Source: CAADGL01 sp964643885 (GTDB taxonomy: Bacteria > Planctomycetota > Phycisphaerae > UBA1845 > Fen-1342). Taken from it: DNA of 64,000 nt. Position numbers and translations under genes: made by a program. The DNA lies in NCBI GenBank assembly GCA_964643885.1, contig CAZXUI010000004.1, positions 1 to 64,000 on the forward strand. The letters are read 5' to 3'. Positions 62,607 to 64,000 of the stretch are shown here, piece by piece. How positions within the stretch are numbered: position 1 is the first letter of the stretch; every line of letters begins with the position of its first letter. A model generated the notes under the pieces. The model had not been told where the DNA came from. It made no database searches and saw nothing but the letters and a program-made list of their open reading frames with translations.

Positions 62607-63728
62607 AACTCGGTTTGCAAGCATCTGTGGCTTGCGGCGGCGAGCGTCTCGGCTGCCGTCGCAATGGCGGGTCAGGCGAGCGGGCAGTGCTCAGCCCAGT
62701 GGGTGCCGGGTGCGCCGGTGTCCGGTGCGGCCGGGACGGTGGAGGATATGGTCGGTTTCGACGCCGGCAGCGGGCCGGCGCTGTACGTGTGCGGCACGAT
62801 CTTCGGAATCGCGGATGCGCCGGTGAATCACGTCGCCAAGTGGGACGCCGTGCGCTGGCAGGCGGTCGGAAACCCGGGAGGCGGCCAGCTGCACGCGATG
62901 GCCGAGCACGCCGGCGAGCTCTACGTCGCGGGTCGCCTCCGAGCCACGGACGGCTCTGAGTATTTCGGGGTCGCTCGGTGGGATGGGGCTGATTGGCAGG
63001 GCGTCGGCGGCGTTTTCGACGGCGAAATCTACGACCTCGCGTCGTACCAGAGCAAGCTGATCGCCTGCGGCTTCTTCGTGAGCGTCGACGGCGTGCCGGC
63101 TTTCTTCGTCGCCGCCTGGGACGGCGCACAGTGGTCCGAGTTCGAGGGCGGCGTGGACTCCATTGCCTGGGCCCTCCTCACGGACGGCGAGGACCTCTAC
63201 GCCGGCGGGCAGTTCGAGCTCTCCGGCGACCGCCCCGTCCGCGGTGTCGCAGTCTGGGACGGCCAGGACTGGCAGGAGGTCGGCGCCGGCGGCGTGGACG
63301 GCAGCGTCGATTCGCTCGTGAGCCTCGGCCGCGATCTCTACGCGTTCGGGACCTTTACATCCGCTGGAGGGGTCCCGGTCCGCAACGTGGCCCGCTGGGA
63401 CGGCACCGCGTGGCACGATGTGGCCGGGGGCGTCAATCGCTCCGTCTGGACGTCCGTCGCGTACGAAGGCGATCTGATTCTAGGCGGCAACCTGACCGAA
63501 GCCGGCGGTAGCATCTCCGCCTTTCGGGCCCGGCTCGACCTCGAGGGCCCGCCGCAGGACCTGAACGACGATCACCTGGTCGACTTTCGCGACGTTGTGA
63601 TCCTGCTGGCCTACTTCGGCACACCGGGCGGCGCGACGCCTGATCAGGGCGACCTGGACGGCGATGGGGACGTCGATCTCGACGATCTGACTGCGATGTT
63701 AAACAGCTACGGGACGAGCTGCCCGTAG
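62604..63728 (+). CDS. Secreted beta-propeller-like protein with dockerin-like tail, probable AUA start
   Basis: From ATA 62604, 374 residues. GGGAGGAG lies 7 bases upstream of ATA, which is followed by NSVCKHLWLAAASVSAAVAM ending AGQASGQ, a good signal peptide. The in-frame GTG 62547 has no site and gives a poor N-terminus. The body has seven or so repeats of the type VAKWDAVRWQAVGN, VARWDGADWQGVGG and VAVWDGQDWQEVGA, each followed by DLYAFG-like strands, as in beta-propellers. The last 60 residues hold two dockerin-like units, DLNDDHLVDFRDVVILLAYF and DLDGDGDVDLDDLTAMLNSY. Function unknown, surface location likely. Confidence 0.85.
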   Translation: MNSVCKHLWLAAASVSAAVAMAGQASGQCSAQWVPGAPVSGAAGTVEDMVGFDAGSGPALYVCGTIFGIADAPVNHVAKWDAVRWQAVGNPGGGQLHAMAEHAGELYVAGRLRATDGSEYFGVARWDGADWQGVGGVFDGEIYDLASYQSKLIACGFFVSVDGVPAFFVAAWDGAQWSEFEGGVDSIAWALLTDGEDLYAGGQFELSGDRPVRGVAVWDGQDWQEVGAGGVDGSVDSLVSLGRDLYAFGTFTSAGGVPVRNVARWDGTAWHDVAGGVNRSVWTSVAYEGDLILGGNLTEAGGSISAFRARLDLEGPPQDLNDDHLVDFRDVVILLAYFGTPGGATPDQGDLDGDGDVDLDDLTAMLNSYGTSCP

Positions 63729-63768
63729 AGGAAGTGAACCGCTCGCGAACGGCGCAGCCGCCGCGCGG

Positions 63769-64000
63769 CTACTCCCCCGCGGCGCCCGCGCCGTTGTCCG
63801 CTTTCGTCAGCAGCCGCAGATCCAGCGGCACCATGATGATGTCGTCGGAAAGCGCCAGCACCGCGTCCGGCAGTCGGATGGAATAAGTTCCGATCAGCGA
63901 CTCGTCCGCCTGCCGCGTCACCGCGATCGTGTGGCGCTCCTGGCCGCCCTCGAGCGTAGACACCTCGAACGTCCAGATCACGCGATCGCCGCTGCGCACG
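63769..64000 (-). CDS. Partial unknown protein at the right edge
   Basis: The frame is open from the right end of the window to TGA-side stop at 63769, so the N-terminus is missing. The visible 76 residues read like a beta-sandwich (VIWTFEVSTLEGGQERHTIA, ESLIGTYSIRLPDAVLALSD) with a Gly/Ala end. No family is recognised. Confidence 0.55.
   Translation of the reverse strand, partial: VRSGDRVIWTFEVSTLEGGQERHTIAVTRQADESLIGTYSIRLPDAVLALSDDIIMVPLDLRLLTKADNGAGAAGE

Overview
The window is a GC-rich bacterial chromosome segment that looks like a planctomycete, probably from the Phycisphaerae side of the phylum. The evidence is as follows: several secreted proteins end in dockerin-type-I-like tails with no cohesin scaffold in sight; there is a prepilin-type secreted protein with a D-x-H ending, a large Ser/Thr kinase-TPR protein, a sugar-binding-protein/permease fusion, a spirochaete/planctomycete-type EF-G, and families of short dispersed and tandem repeats. 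Two runs of exactly 100 N (17013-17112 and 25051-25150) lie inside tandem-repeat arrays, so they are assembly gaps.

Layout. 0.4-16.9 kb is accessory DNA. It holds an HExxH protein and a coiled-coil protein, a 2086-residue RHS/YD-repeat exoprotein with a replaceable-looking cysteine-rich tip and a candidate immunity gene, and then an integrative element. The element carries two unknown proteins, a MerR-like HTH protein, a primase-helicase, a Phd-like small protein, a HARE-HTH protein and a large serine recombinase. From 16.9 kb the sequence is chromosomal: a 46-bp repeat array, prfB with a programmed +1 frameshift, nadC, an inositol-monophosphatase-family (HisN-like) gene, and a TlpA-like thioredoxin gene with an in-frame UGA exactly at the first active-site cysteine (probable selenoprotein). 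A zinc-ribbon/prepilin pair follows.

23.8-35 kb is an alpha-glucan region. It has a dockerin-tailed secreted protein behind a consensus sigma-54 promoter, a 33-bp repeat array, two secreted GH13 enzymes, an FkbM methyltransferase, and an ABC sugar importer made of a MalE-MalF fusion plus MalG; no ATPase is present. A ROK sugar kinase lies at 60 kb. 35-39.5 kb holds two divergent MpsC/DUF2294 paralogues around a promoter/structured-RNA/terminator unit, then two receiver proteins, a cysteine-less HesB-like protein and a B12-type radical SAM protein.

39.5-64 kb has EF-G, an RND efflux pair, secreted and Tad-like proteins, a membrane CCG-domain Fe-S oxidoreductase facing a ferredoxin-NADP reductase, trpS, a Ser/Thr kinase with TPRs, scpA, a RidA-family gene, a ROK kinase, an overlapping Hpt/diguanylate-cyclase pair, and another dockerin-tailed secreted protein.

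The features most worth following up are the UGA-containing thioredoxin, the promoter-hairpin-terminator RNA at 35.5-35.7 kb, two genes whose only well-placed start codons are AUU and AUA, the dockerin pair embedded inside a YD repeat of the RHS protein, and two unrelated-length repeat arrays that share one palindromic core.
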